Positions 20,866 to 32,847 of a stretch of DNA of 64,000 bases are shown piece by piece. Under the pieces are notes generated by a model, which ran no database searches, was not told where the DNA came from, and was given only the letters and a program-made list of their open reading frames with translations. The stretch comes from Gyrodactylus bullatarudis (Eukaryota > Platyhelminthes > Monogenea > Gyrodactylidea > Gyrodactylidae), in contig SSNU01000191.1 in the NCBI GenBank assembly GCA_012064415.1, positions 26,932 through 90,931 of the forward strand. The letters are read 5' to 3'. Position 1 is the first letter of the stretch. Each line of letters opens with the position of its first letter. The translations under genes were made by a program, and so were the position numbers.

Positions 20866-22038
20866 ATGCAACGGGTTAGAATAAATATTGCTGGAGAAAT
20901 TTTTGAGACGTATTGGGAGACCCTTCAGAAATTCCCATCCACCCTCCTGGCTAGCCCGGAGAGGTTACGGGACTATTGGAGTTCAGAAGAGCAGGAATAT
21001 TTCTTTGATAGGAACAAGAAGGCTTTCGTTGGCATCCTAAGCTACTACCAGACAAATGGACTTTTAATCCAGCCTTTTGATGTGAATTTGTTAACTTTTT
21101 TCGAAGAGCTTGACTTTTTCCAGATACCATATGAGAAGAATCGCTATTTCCACCAAGTCAAACCAAAGTTATTTCTTGAGAATAATTTCAACAATCTTAC
21201 CATGATTAGCAAGCTCAACAAGGGAATTCTTATCGCTTTCGATAGCGTGACAATTAGTCTGACAATCCTGAACCTCTGCTTAACAAGCATACCAGAATAT
21301 CAAAAGTTGATTTGTGCCCGAGGTACCGATATCCTGGTGAATACTCCAGAATTGGCGATATGCCCAGAGAATGCAGAAAACTCTCGTGATTATGAGTACA
21401 TAAAAAACGTACCCTATTTTCAGCATTGGCTATTCTATTCTGACATATTCGTCTACCTTTCAAGGATCATTCTTTTAGCTTTGAGCTTCTATTTCAAACA
21501 TTCCAGTGGCATTACATTTCTCCGACGTCCGTATGCAGTGATTGAGTTTATAACAATATCAAGTAAGACGTTGGAGTTTATGAAGATGATAACAAGCCGT
21601 GAGATTCATCCGACAATTTGCCATCGGGATTCTCTTAGTAGATTATCTTCGTTTATCTCTTCTCTTCGACTAACCCTGTTTATACCCTATTTGACAGGGC
21701 TGAGAGCTGTTCTCGAGACAATGCGTCTTAGCATGTCAGATATAATAAACTTTATTATTTTCAACCTTGTGGGCACTTTCTTTTTTGCCTGTATAACTTT
21801 CTTCCTTGAGACATGGGACAATGAGGATCCCCAGTTTAGGAGTGCTCCAGATGCCTTTTGGTGGTCAATGATTACGATAACAACAGTCGGTTATGGAGAC
21901 TTGGTACCTAGTACTGTATTGGCCAAACTAAGCGGAGTTTTAACCCTCTTGTTTGGAGCCTTCATGGTCTCTCTACCAGTGCCAATGATAGCATCAAAGT
22001 TTCAGTTAATCTATCGCACTATGAGGGTTAAATATTGA
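20866..22038 (+). CDS. Shaker-related K+ channel with eroded voltage sensor, 390 aa, intronless
   Basis: Plasma-membrane potassium channel subunit. The N-terminal T1 tetramerisation domain (residues 1-95) has INIAGEIFETYWETLQKFPSTLL and the EYFFDRN block typical of Kv1-4. Six hydrophobic segments follow: S1 about 118-142, S2 near YLSRIILLALSFYF, S3 near YAVIEFITI, the S4 position at SSLRLTLFIPYLTGLRAV, S5 at DIINFIIFNLVGTFFFACIT, then the pore WWSMITITTVGYGD (intact selectivity filter) and S6 with the PVP hinge (SLPVPMIASKF). S4 keeps only one or two arginines instead of the regular four or more, and the acidic S2 partner is not evident. Gating by voltage is therefore doubtful. Cytosolic C-terminus is only a few residues. 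Start is the only ATG before the T1 domain. Confidence 0.9.
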   Translation: MQRVRINIAGEIFETYWETLQKFPSTLLASPERLRDYWSSEEQEYFFDRNKKAFVGILSYYQTNGLLIQPFDVNLLTFFEELDFFQIPYEKNRYFHQVKPKLFLENNFNNLTMISKLNKGILIAFDSVTISLTILNLCLTSIPEYQKLICARGTDILVNTPELAICPENAENSRDYEYIKNVPYFQHWLFYSDIFVYLSRIILLALSFYFKHSSGITFLRRPYAVIEFITISSKTLEFMKMITSREIHPTICHRDSLSRLSSFISSLRLTLFIPYLTGLRAVLETMRLSMSDIINFIIFNLVGTFFFACITFFLETWDNEDPQFRSAPDAFWWSMITITTVGYGDLVPSTVLAKLSGVLTLLFGAFMVSLPVPMIASKFQLIYRTMRVKY

Positions 22039-22401
22039 TCTAATCTATTTCTATTAATAGAATAAGAATGATACTGTAATCATCAGTCTTTTCTCACCTC
22101 CTACAGTGTTAAACCAAGCTCAGTTATAAAGAACAATATATTTTCATGATCTCAAATGTTTTATTCGAAAAAGTAAGGGAGAAACTTAAGACGAAAAGAG
22201 AATTTTATTAAAAGTTACTAGAGTCTATCTAGTTCAGTCAAAAATCTGATTGGCTCTAAATCCTTATAAGGAGTAAATAGATCGTATTTAGAAAAAGTGC
22301 TAAGAAAATCGTTTTCAAAATTACAATGTTTACACTAGTTTTTCTTCAAAGTTTGGTATATAAAATCTATAATTTTCTCATTCTCTCTCCTTTTACGAAT
22401 C
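22039..22401. other. Intergenic, channel to PDI gene
   Basis: No gene. Contains the 3' flank of the channel gene and the promoter of the PDI-like gene; a TATAAAATC word lies near 22360, about 40 bp before the ATG. Confidence 0.35.
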
Positions 22402-23902
22402 ATGAATTTTCAGATCAGGTGTACTGCTCTCATACTCAGTGTTTACCTGTACGGGAACTTGGCATATTTTGAGAGGGAAGATAATATCGGAGTGATGACA
22501 GATAAGAATTACAAGAGAATATTGAAAAACTTTAATCATGTACTTATGCATTTTTGTGAGTAGATTTTTGTAAACTTTAGATGCCCCGTGGTGTACAATT
22601 TGTAAGAATTTGCAAACAGAATTCTCCTATTTGGCTAATAAACTATTAAACGAGAAGAGTTCAATACTCCCGGTAAAAGTAGACTGTATTGAAAATAATG
22701 AATTAAAACAAAAGTTCAATATCACTGAGTATCCCAAAGTTATCATGTCAGTTAACAAAACCCTTACATATTACCAAGGAAAGGGAACTCATGATAACCT
22801 TTACCATTGGTCCAAAGAGAAAACACAAGTTGAATTTCAACGTGTTAGCTCACTCGAAGAAATGGTCTCTTTTGTCAATAAATATCGCCTATTGCTTGTC
22901 TTTAGTCAACCAAAGGTCGACAAAAATAAACGTATAAAGGTTTTGAAGCAGTTGGTCTTCAACTCAAACATACCCCTAGTATACTCTGAGAATAAAACTA
23001 TCCATAAAATGTTAAATTTGGAGGAGGATAAACTCTATTATTTTAGACGATTTGAAGATATGAAGGAGGAATACTCTGGTAACTGGACACCAGAGGACTT
23101 GAATCAGTTTATCATAGACAAAAGCTATCCACTGATTGGTACAGACATGATCTACGATTCCCGACCGAATATTGGGACATACTTTATTCTGGTAGTCGAT
23201 ACGAAGGAAATGGACAAAACGATTGAGAATTATACAATTCTGAAGAAAGTTGCAACAGATTTGCACAAGAAAATCAACTTTTTGATTCTTGACATCCAAG
23301 AAGAGGATTACAAGAATTTAATCCAGAAATTTCTGCGGGCAAAACCAGGAATGTATCGAATTCTTGTTAAACACAAAGGAAGATATTTGAAATATTTTCC
23401 CAAAAAATCACTCATTGAACCAGAGGGGATCCGTGAGTTTATCGGAAAATTCGATAAGGGTGAATTGAAGCCAACCCTGGGAACTGAAAAAGAACCAATC
23501 GACTGGGATAAAGGGACTGTCAAGGTTTTGGTCTCAGAGACTTTTGATAGACGTGCAAAGGAAGAGAATAAACTAGTCTTTCTACTCATGTACATCCCCA
23601 ACGATGAGAAGAACCGAGTTGTCTTCAACCTATGGGAACAGCTTGGAGGGATTTTCAAAGATTCTAATGACGTCATAATAGCAAAGATGAACGGTGTTGA
23701 CAATGAAATCATCGACTTTGCTCCAGACTACCTACCATCTCTTTATTTTAAGCCTAAGGGGTCAAAAGACTTTGAAGAGTACGTTTGGAGTATCCATATT
23801 AAGTCTCTGGAGAAATTCGTCAAAAGCAATGGGAGTTTGAAAGAAAAGTTTCATAAAAAACCTCTCAACGAGGAAGACGATGATGATCGAGAGGAATTGT
23901 AA
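22402..23902 (+). CDS. PDI-family ER thioredoxin protein with one CxxC site, 491 aa (2 exons)
   Basis: Exons 22402-22555 and 22581-23902, joined across a 25-nt GT..AG intron. The join completes MHFYAPWCTICKN, the active-site loop of the first thioredoxin domain. Residues 1-21 are a signal peptide. The domain order a-b-b'-a' is inferred from length and from WDKGTVKVLV before the last domain, as in PDI. The last domain has lost its catalytic pair: the WCxxC position reads LLMYIPNDEKNR. The C-terminal tail is acidic and ends DREEL, a KDEL-type ER retrieval signal. A protein with a single WCTIC site would have disulphide oxidoreductase or isomerase activity at one end only. Confidence 0.88.
22556..22580 (+). 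other. 25-nt spliceosomal intron
   Basis: GTGAGT at the 5' end and CTTTAG at the 3' end. Unspliced, the frame stops at TAG within the intron. Spliced, it gives the canonical YAPWCxxC motif. This is the shortest intron seen in the window. Confidence 0.88.
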
Positions 23903-25318
23903 AAAAATTTATAACAGGTTATCATTGGTGTATGTAGTTTTTTTATTGGAATAAATTTAATCGAAATGCTACCTTGATTCTCCAATGGTGTACATAAAAA
24001 AGAACTCATTTTATTCAAGTTTAACTCATCATTTTCCAGTTCTTTGCTGATTATTTGTATATTGTATATTTTTGAAAAGTTTTTATATTTCCTCTCGGTA
24101 TCGGTATTGGGTAAGAGCAGATATATTGGTTTGGGACTTTAGTTGGACGAACCATAATACCTGGGTCATGAGTAACAAGATAAACAACAGATAAATAATA
24201 CAAATCATAGAGTAATTTTAAAGGATATACTTGGCGTATATTCGAGTACCACAACATTAACTAGCGCTTAAATTGCCTTCTTGATCCCAAATTTAATGAA
24301 AATCAATTTTCTTCATTTAAATTCCCACCAAAGATTTTCGTGCTCTTCATACTTTTCATAAGTTAGCTTAAGTGACCAGAAAATTAATAATAAGTTATTA
24401 TTAATAACAGAGTTATTTTATTTCAGTACTGCGTGATGCTAGAAACTTATTTTTTATTTCTCGTGAAAGCTTAGAAAATTCTCTTATTTTCATATTTTCT
24501 AAAACGAAATCATAAAAGGGCAAGATAGTAGAAACAGAAAAAGTGGATAGGGAAAAACCTTGCTTCAATTTCATTGGTTGATAAGATACTACTCGAATAT
24601 TATTGCCCAATCGAAATGGGGCAGAGAGGTATAATTAAAGGATTATTTTCTGGGTAGTTATCTCGAGGCGTTATCTATGCAACTCACTGTACTTGTATTA
24701 ATAATTAGTAATTATTAATTACCTAGGGCGATGACGAGGTGGGTCCCTACTAACGACAGACTGGTATAGCTCTAAATAAAATCAGTTCATAGTTGCACTC
24801 TTTGAGTCTTTTTTTAGTATATTGTTAGCGATTCTCCGTAAAAATAGTATGATGATCAAGATGAAAAAAGGGAATTTTGATACAATAAATGCATGTATTT
24901 CTTGATCTCCGAAGCATTGACACCATTGTCCATAGATAAAGAATAAAATACGCATAGTTTATGTGAAAAAATTTCTTAGAAAAAATAATGATTTGATTAC
25001 CATGACACAGATCACACACTTTTCTCATACTAAAAGTTGGAAATGTGAAGGATCACCAAAATATCTCATATATAAATAATTATGTAAATAATACGTAATA
25101 ATATATACATATACTATTTAATAACACGCTCAAAGGTTAGCCAATAATTTCAAATGCAATCATGGCGTGAAGTTGCACTGCCAATACATATTAATACTGT
25201 GATCTGATTAATGATATACATTTCAATAATAATAACATAGGTTATAAAAATATATAAAAAAGAGACAGAATTTTATGACGGCCAGGTAATACATTACTCA
25301 AAAGATTAAAGGGATAAT
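23903..25318. other. Intergenic, convergent 3' flanks and repeats
   Basis: Lies between the PDI-like gene (plus) and the end of the NSD gene (minus). Contains the second copy of the dispersed repeat (24571-24648) and short AT palindromes near 24385-24410 and 24695-24725. No gene recognised; several open frames on the minus strand lack any support. Confidence 0.4.
24571..24648. repeat. Dispersed repeat, partner of 9742-9830
   Basis: CATTGGTTGATAAGATACTA and following sequence to GGGGCAGAGAGGTATAA, with a few differences from the copy at 9742. Confidence 0.55.
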
Positions 25319-28300
25319 TTAGTGGACAGTGGTCAATGTTCGTTGACGTTTATTCTCAGAGCCCTCAACTGGGCCATCAGATTCTTCGTTTAGCTGACGT
25401 TTACGACCCGACTGAGTTTGAAGAGATAATGGGACATCTTTGGTTGGTTTAGTTGGATGAGATATCGATTGACTAGCACTAACCTGATGGTTGGAACAAA
25501 TCCAGCGACACGCCAGAGATATGCATCGTTCTGAGTCCTCTTTAGTCGACAGAGCTTCCTTCTCGTTGTTCTCTTTGGCCAATTTCAGGGCGAGAAAATC
25601 ATGAGCCATTTTGAAACGATTTCTATCGATTGGATCGATTGTAATTCTAGGTAGACCATCGGAACGTATTTGATTAAAGTGATCATCGCAAAAACTATTG
25701 GGACATTTCCAGCACATCTTCGTAGATGGATGACCACAGACATCACAATAATGCCAAGGGCAGTACCAAATGCCTCTGGGTGGTCCAGATAGGCCGAGAC
25801 AGGTTAAATGAAAAGATTTAAAGCAGCCAGTCTTGTCACAGAGCATCAACTCTCCGCCATCCCCACAACGATAGCAAAAGTCTTCGTGGCATCGAATGCT
25901 GTTGGAGATGTTCCATTTGTCCAGGAGGTCGTTACCTGGTCTCTTTTCGACAACAGCATGTTCCTTGTCGGAATCTTCGTCTGCTTCCTAAAAAATTAGA
26001 GACATTCTTATTTCTTTTTTTCGTTATTAATAATTAAGGCAACGGAAAATAAAACCTAAACATAACTCGAGAAATACAAAGTCCTTAAATTAAAACTTTA
26101 GAATAGCAAACACTTATAAGTACTAATGTAAAAGGTATTTTCAAATTTTTTTATGTTCACCGTGTAATTTATCAAGTTTTTCATTGAGGACAGTGAAATT
26201 CTTAACTTATACGACCAGTTTATTCTGATTTGGATTGCACCTTGAATTTTTCGTAAGAAATTCTAATTCGAATGAATGCGAATACTCAAACCTGAAAAAA
26301 TAATCTTAAATACATGTGATAAAACAAATCGATTAAACGCAAAGGCATTTTTTGAATTACTAACCCTTAAAGACCCAGAGAAATTTTTTTCAAGGTACAT
26401 CGCTGAGATTGAAAATTTAGTAGGGTTTTAGAATATGCTGATGCAAAAATGCAATTTTTTTCAAAAACCAGCCTCTAGTTAAGAAGATATTGTCCCAAAA
26501 AAAGACCATTTTTAGACTTTGAAAATGGCCAACTCTTTTATTTCAAGAGATGACACAAATGTGATAACATATATGTTATTCAAATATATATTTGAATTCT
26601 ACGGGTATGGTTTCCCGATAAAAGTTTCATTCTTTTTTCTCTTCGATCGCTGAAAGTGGTTTTTAAAAAAAGGGTTAAAGGATTATACTCACTTTACTTT
26701 GGTAATTCTCTTCCAACTGGGCTGTTTCAACTGGGTTCGGATGGATTTTGAGCATACCTGTATTGTTTGTGTCCTGCTTCCTCTGAGCACTCAAGGCTTT
26801 ATTTGCAGAACTAGGACTACAGTTCAAATTCTCTGTCTGAAAGAGAAAAATAAGCCAAAAAATAGGACAAATTCTAGGACCGATTCGAATTAGATGACAC
26901 TTACAATTTTGGGTTTGACATTTTCTTCTTCGGGTGAAGCTTTAAACTGAACTTGTTGAGATTCTTGTAGATGGGGAGGATGAGTAGAGCTAGTTGATTG
27001 AATGTTAGACTGGACTGAGCTTGTTAGACAGGCTAGATTTGCTTTTATGTTGTTAACGCAAAGATCACCTCCACATAGACACATGACAAGACCCCCCTTG
27101 GCACACATCATTCTGGCAGTAGTCATGGAGATTTCCATATAATTAAGAGTAATCTCTTCGCCAGGGAAAATTTCTCGGTCAGCAAAGAGTCCCAGCCTCG
27201 GATGGCCATCTACAATCCAGGTTTCAGCATAGAGATTGGCCTCACAAGAATGATTAATGAAGCGGGATACGTTTCCTTTTGTTGTAAAGTCGATCATCAG
27301 AGAGGAGGTTAGCTTGACGAACATGGAATCGCCACGAGAATCTTCATAATTTGGTTGTCGTTCATTACCCTTTAGAAGACTCTTTTCGTGATTCACAGCT
27401 TGGCTTAAACGCTGGTTACATTCTGGAATTGTGATTATTTCTCCCAGAAATTCCAGAACGAGAGAATTCTTAAAGATGATGTTTTTTTTTACCAGTAATT
27501 ATAATGAATAGAGAAGTACATGATAGATATGTTTCTTGTTTTCAACATTGCTAATAACTAGGATAAATTTTCGATTTTTTCTCTTCTATTTGATAAGAAA
27601 ATAATTAGGCCTTAAGTAACAATATCTAAGCTTTCTATTTACAAGGCTTAAAATAACCTAAGATTCTAGTAATTCACTGAAAATAAGGCAGTTATTTGAA
27701 GGGTTTTAGAAATTTTAACTTGAATTTCATACAAGTAACACATTGAAGAGACAAGACACATTCTTGAAGACAAAATAATGCTTCTAATTAAGAGATCTAT
27801 CGAAAAAAGTGACATGAGAATGAGTCTAAAAATTTCACTCTAGCTTAGTTCACATTACAACACTATTGATATGATTATGATAATTAAATGGAGTAAAAAC
27901 CTACCATCTCAATTTTCGACAGAGATTTCAGGCCATAGCCCCGATTTGTGGTTTTAAATACGCTAAGAGGAATCTTTTTATCAGTAAGAAGTTGGAACTG
28001 ACGATTTGAGCAATCCTTTTCACTGATACAATTGAGATTGGAAATGCATTCACGTAATTTGCTAGCATTCTCACAGGCAGAATCGCCCATAATTTGACAT
28101 TGGGCAATGCCTGAGGACTTGTCAACCTTGCAAGAACACTTCGATATTCTTGCTAGGAATTCTTTACGTATTTCAGTCTGAAAGGGAATGACTGAATGAA
28201 TTTGAAGAGATAATAGCTGTAAAAATAGTGAAAACTAACAAGGTCTTGTTCTTTGGCCTTCGAAGAAGCAGAATTTGTCAGAATAGTTTCATAGGATGGT

Positions 28301-31300
28301 TGACTTGCTTTGGAGGGGGAAGATTTAGCTGAACTATGCCGACTGTTTGGCTGAGATGGTTTAGAGGGTGAAACTTTCCCAGAAGGATGCCGAGTAGGGC
28401 CCATATCATCGATAAGGTTTGAAGGAACAACTAATTCCTCTTTGGATAGTTCAGAGACTGTTATAGAGTAAATTGGTAGACCCCTATCCCAGACATGATT
28501 CACGTAGAGTGAATGAATTCCGGGAACAACAGAAAGGGCCTTGGCAAAAGCCTTTTCAACAGTAGATGTCTTGAGTATTTGCACATTAGGCTTGAATAGC
28601 AGACCCAATTCAAATGGATAAACACGAGCTCTTGAAGTCCACTGGTACTCACCAGATGCAGGAAAATGAATCGGGAAAGCGCCTTCAGGATGAGACATTT
28701 GCAAGATATTTATTGGTGCATTACGAGGATGAATAACTTCAACAGGCCACCAACGAAATCCAGACACTTTAGCCCAAACTAGCTGAGAGTAACGAGGCTC
28801 ACACCAAAACCTTGGGGAAAAAAGATTTTACAGTTGATTCAAGTTAAGAAATATTCCAATTTAGTTTTGATAGTAGAGTTGATTGAAGTTGAGAATCTAT
28901 TAATACTTCATCAAGAATTCGAATATGATTTTTTGAAGAATTTAAGTAAAAATATGGTAAATTTCGATACAAACTTTGAGGGAAATTATCTTATTTATTT
29001 AAAAGTGGCAGTGTGGGAAAAAGGTTTTCAAAGTTAAGATTAGAAAAGAAAATTGGATCTAATAATCACCTAATTATCGTTTAGGATCTGAATTTCGATT
29101 TCTTGACCATTTTCACTACTTGAAAATATAAATACTGATTATATTTATTTAATTTTGATAATTCGAAATTCCTGGCATACAGTGGATATGTGGAAAATTT
29201 ATAGGTAATTATCTGTTCAACCCTGTCTGATATGAATCCTAAAAGACTTCGTTTAAACACCCTCCCACTTTCAGATCAATAAAAAATGTTCGAAAAAATG
29301 GTAATCCGGCGCCAAATCGAAATTTGAAAAGTGGTTTTTAAATTTTTAACTTGTTTCATCAACCATCTTTGGTATACTTACAAGCATCGTGAGCAGGTTA
29401 GTGAAGCATCTTCAATCTTGTTCTTCTTTAGGTCTGGATCTGATAATTTTAAGCAGTTTGTATGATAACTGATTGGACACCATTGGCAGTTTATCTAAAA
29501 GACGATGAAGAGGATGATGTTAATTATGCAAACCAATTTCTTTAAATATTAAATTCATGAAAAAAGTACGTACTCGTTCTCCACCGCCCTTTAGGCAGTA
29601 CGAGCAAAAGGGCATGTTGATTGTCTTGTAGGAGGTAGTGTCTGTTGAGAGGGTCTTGGAAAAGTGTCTAGGACACACAATGTGACTCAGACTCAGTTCA
29701 ATACTTCCAGCAGGAGTGCACAAGTCTCCTGAATGAAAGACTGCCGGACATCGTACACATTGGAGGAATTCGGTTTTCTTGATGCAATGATCCTCTTCCG
29801 ATAGAGTCAATAATCCTCCCTTGGCATCTGGTTTACGGGTGGAAGTTTCTTCTTTGAGGCAATGGCGATATTCTGGATGATAAGATTCTCGATAGCAAGT
29901 ATTACACACATGAGAACTACAACGTTCTATGACAATGTTAGATCCAATCGATGAAACTTTTGCGCAGACATCTTGGCTGATACACTTTTTGTGAAACTGC
30001 TTTGAACAGTTATCATACTACAGAGAAAATATTCAGATTACAAAATTTTATTAAAAAGTATTTTTGCCCTCACCTGACATCCGTAAAGAGGATCATCTTC
30101 GCCCTTCGACTTGTGGCAGGTAGAGCATTTGTAGTCGCCAGAAACACAATCGGGACATAAAAATGTTTCAGGTTTGTGAATGTCTATTGTAATAATGATG
30201 TTTAGATAATTTTCAATTATTCAATTAAAAAAATAACATGGATAATAGTAATAATCTAAAGAATATACAAACAGAGTAAGGTAAGAATAAGCCGACAGGT
30301 ATTAATTAAAACTTACTCTTTCTATCTGAATAATAATAAGAGAATAGTTTAAAGGGAGAAATATATTGATTAATCTAGATAAATAACCAATTATCAGTTC
30401 AACTAACCAAAGGAGGCAAGTGGTAATTGAGTTTTTCATTCAGTGAGCCAATCAAATTTAAGTAAATTGCCTACTTCAGTAAAAAAACACCTTTGAACAA
30501 AACTTGATAACTTCGAGACTAGGAATAACATAAAAACCATACGATGCATCAGTGGAAACAGCGCTAAATATAGCATCAGGTTACTTAAACATTTCTTCTT
30601 GGAAAATATTAAAACCCTTTCGATACTAGAGGTCATATATGACCTCTATGTTCAAATTGACTTATTCCAATGATTTTGAAACATTTTTTCATGATTATTT
30701 TTGATAGTATATCACAAACTATCTAAGTTTGCTATCATGCTATATTTTTGCTAGCTAGGCATAAGAATGCCATAGATATTTGAACTTTTACCGAAGGAAG
30801 TAGAGCTCCTTAATTCATGATTCTTTTTGATCGAAATTATTAAACTTGTCAATGTTCAGAGATAATAAGATTAATTTAGGTATAAGCTAAATAGTTGATC
30901 CAAAACAAGGCTTATTTTTTATGCATGAGATCAATGAGCAGTTCCATCAAGAGTCTCGTGAAAATGGGGCAATTTTCAACCCCATTTTTACCTTAGATCT
31001 TCAATATCTAGGTTATTTTGTAATAAGATCGAATGAAATTTAAAAGATACTCTTTTTGACATTAATTGAGTCTTTGAAACAATTAAGTTTAAAATAAATC
31101 CCTTCATTGGCAAAGTTTCACTCTAAATTACTCACCTGTAGAAGGGAATTTCAATATAAATCAGACCCTGATGAAATTATGTGTAAGAAAAAATTTTCAT
31201 AAAATTTTGTCCTAGTAAATGTTTTTTATCATCACATTTTAGGTAATTCTGTGAGAGAATTAAGCCTGAAACTTTCTTCGTCTAGCTATGGTATCGAAAG

Positions 31301-32847
31301 AGTTAATTGATCTATTTATCCTAATATTTGTTGCTAATCTTGCAAGAAAATTTAAATATTTATTAACTATACTCACTGAGTATTACTCAGAATTGTTAAT
31401 GCTTTCAAGCAGGGAAACAATCGTGTGAGAAATTTTATGCGCTTTTGAATGGTATAAACTTTATATGGATAAACGTGTTATCCCCTTTTAAAGTTGAACT
31501 TATATGGTGCCTGATTTAACAAATTTCGCTTTTTAAAATTTTCCAAATTTATGCCCAAACCTTCGAAGATGGGAAAATTTTGCGCACTGATTCGGAATCA
31601 GCATGAAAATTTACATTTTATATCTTGATTAAAGTTCGTGTAATTTTTTTTAATTCACCACCTGAGGTATCATTTTCTCCCAAAACTGATTTTGTATAGA
31701 AAGAGAATCGGTCCACCCTATTTCAATTTAATATAATTACGGTAACTCCGCTCAAAGACCAATGTTTCTAGATATGTTTCAAAACAACAGACTATCAGTT
31801 CAACTAACCAAAGGAAGGAAGTGATTTGTACTTGGCACATGAAGGATGATACCATTGCCGACATTTGCCATTACATTGGAGCATTTGATTAGGTAGTGGA
31901 CTGTAAACCTCACATTGTTGACAGACAGGCTGATTTCGATATTGTGCAGGAGATACAATTAGTCGGTGGATTTCTAGATTGTAGTTTACCTCTGGTTTTG
32001 CCTGTTTCATTGACTTTTTTGGGCCAGCTGTGGACTATGAAAAGAGGGATGTCAAAAAGTTTTAATTCCAATTACAGGCCTTTGTTGAAATTACTTTGAT
32101 CGGTTTTGAAGGAGCAATACTATTCCTAGATTTTGTAGGCTTGATTCGAAACATGTTTAAGGGATTAACTAGAAACTTTCTCTTGTTGGAAATGTTCATG
32201 ATTTTCCATTGATTTTTTAATTCAACAATGAGGGATTCTGAATTGAAATTCCCATCGACTGGAGTCAAATCAATTTCTTCATTTACAAAGTAATTAAATG
32301 CTTCGTCTTCTTCGTCCTGAGTAAGAGGTATATTGTTCATTATCTTTTTCAGGTCATCTTTTTGGTCTTCTGATATAATACGTCTTTTAGCTTCGTCTGA
32401 AAGTCTTCCATACTTAGTAGCTCTATCTTGATTCGACAGCTTACTAACAACATCAGCAGCTTTCCAAGATTCGTCCCATTGCTCTTTGATAGTATCTCGA
32501 ACTTTTAATTCGTATTTATTTTTAGGCTATAGAATTAATAGATTTTATTTTAATTCATTTAAATTGTAACAAAAAAAGCTTACTAGTTTTGCTTTTGAAT
32601 TGGTGACAATTTCTTTAAGGTACTTGTCAAGATTCTCTCTACCTTGGTATGGTATTAAATAGTTAGCTGATATCCAAGCTCTTTCCTGAACAGGCCCAAG
32701 GAATTGAACATGGAACCGTTTGTTATCCTGAGAGTATTCCTCTCCACTCGGATCATAAAACACCATACAGGGCCACCAAGGGTGGTTCCCTACTTTCGCC
32801 CAAAACAGATCACCCAACTTAATTTCATTTGGATCTATGTCTGACAT
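25319..32847 (-). CDS. NSD-type histone H3K36 methyltransferase, about 1,269 aa, 11 exons
   Basis: Nuclear SET-domain methyltransferase of the NSD1-3 class. Exons (minus): 32847-32584, 32526-32095, 32034-31809, 30183-30074, 30017-29574, 29494-29382, 28810-28240, 28177-27905, 27468-26905, 26836-26693, 25987-25319; total 3,810 nt, phase-consistent. Domain order matches NSD proteins: PWWP1 ([16 protein letters not shown]), PHD fingers ([20 protein letters not shown]...[32 protein letters not shown]), PWWP2 ([14 protein letters not shown]), AWS (cysteine-rich, [14 protein letters not shown]), SET ([19 protein letters not shown]), post-SET (CLCGGDLC), and C-terminal PHD/C5HCH ([34 protein letters not shown]). 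Large introns are filled by repeats. The promoter is shared head-to-head with mitoferrin. Confidence 0.93.
28811..29381. repeat. NSD intron filled with fold-back repeat fragments
   Basis: Contains TCCGGCGCCAAATCGAAATT (about 29305) and AATTCGAATATGATTTTTTG-type words belonging to the same family as 13480-14020. No coding sequence. Confidence 0.45.
30317..30325 (-). other. Candidate 9-nt microexon of the NSD gene
   Basis: Minus strand ATTCAG|ATAGAAAGA|GTAAGT: a perfect acceptor and donor around nine bases lying between exons 3 and 4. Inclusion keeps the frame and would add three residues inside the first PHD finger region (PSFD then RKN before [12 protein letters not shown]). Skipping also keeps the frame. 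Confidence 0.35.
30396..31826. repeat. Insertion in NSD intron flanked by a ~28-34 bp direct repeat
   Basis: ATCAGTTCAACTAACCAAAG followed by GA(G/A)G(C/G)AAGTG occurs at about 30396-30421 and again at 31792-31820, where it includes the end of exon 3 and its donor site. The 1.4 kb between could be an insertion with a long target duplication or a local duplication of the exon end. No coding content was recognised inside it. Confidence 0.5.

Noticed and set aside
24051..24257. 68-codon minus-strand frame between the PDI-like and NSD genes
   Set aside because: No family resemblance and lies in AT-rich convergent 3' flanks.
26758..26836. Shorter NSD exon 10 ending at a GTATGC donor
   Set aside because: Its phase would put a stop shortly into the last exon; the donor at 26692 (GTGAGT) keeps the PHD/C5HCH frame.
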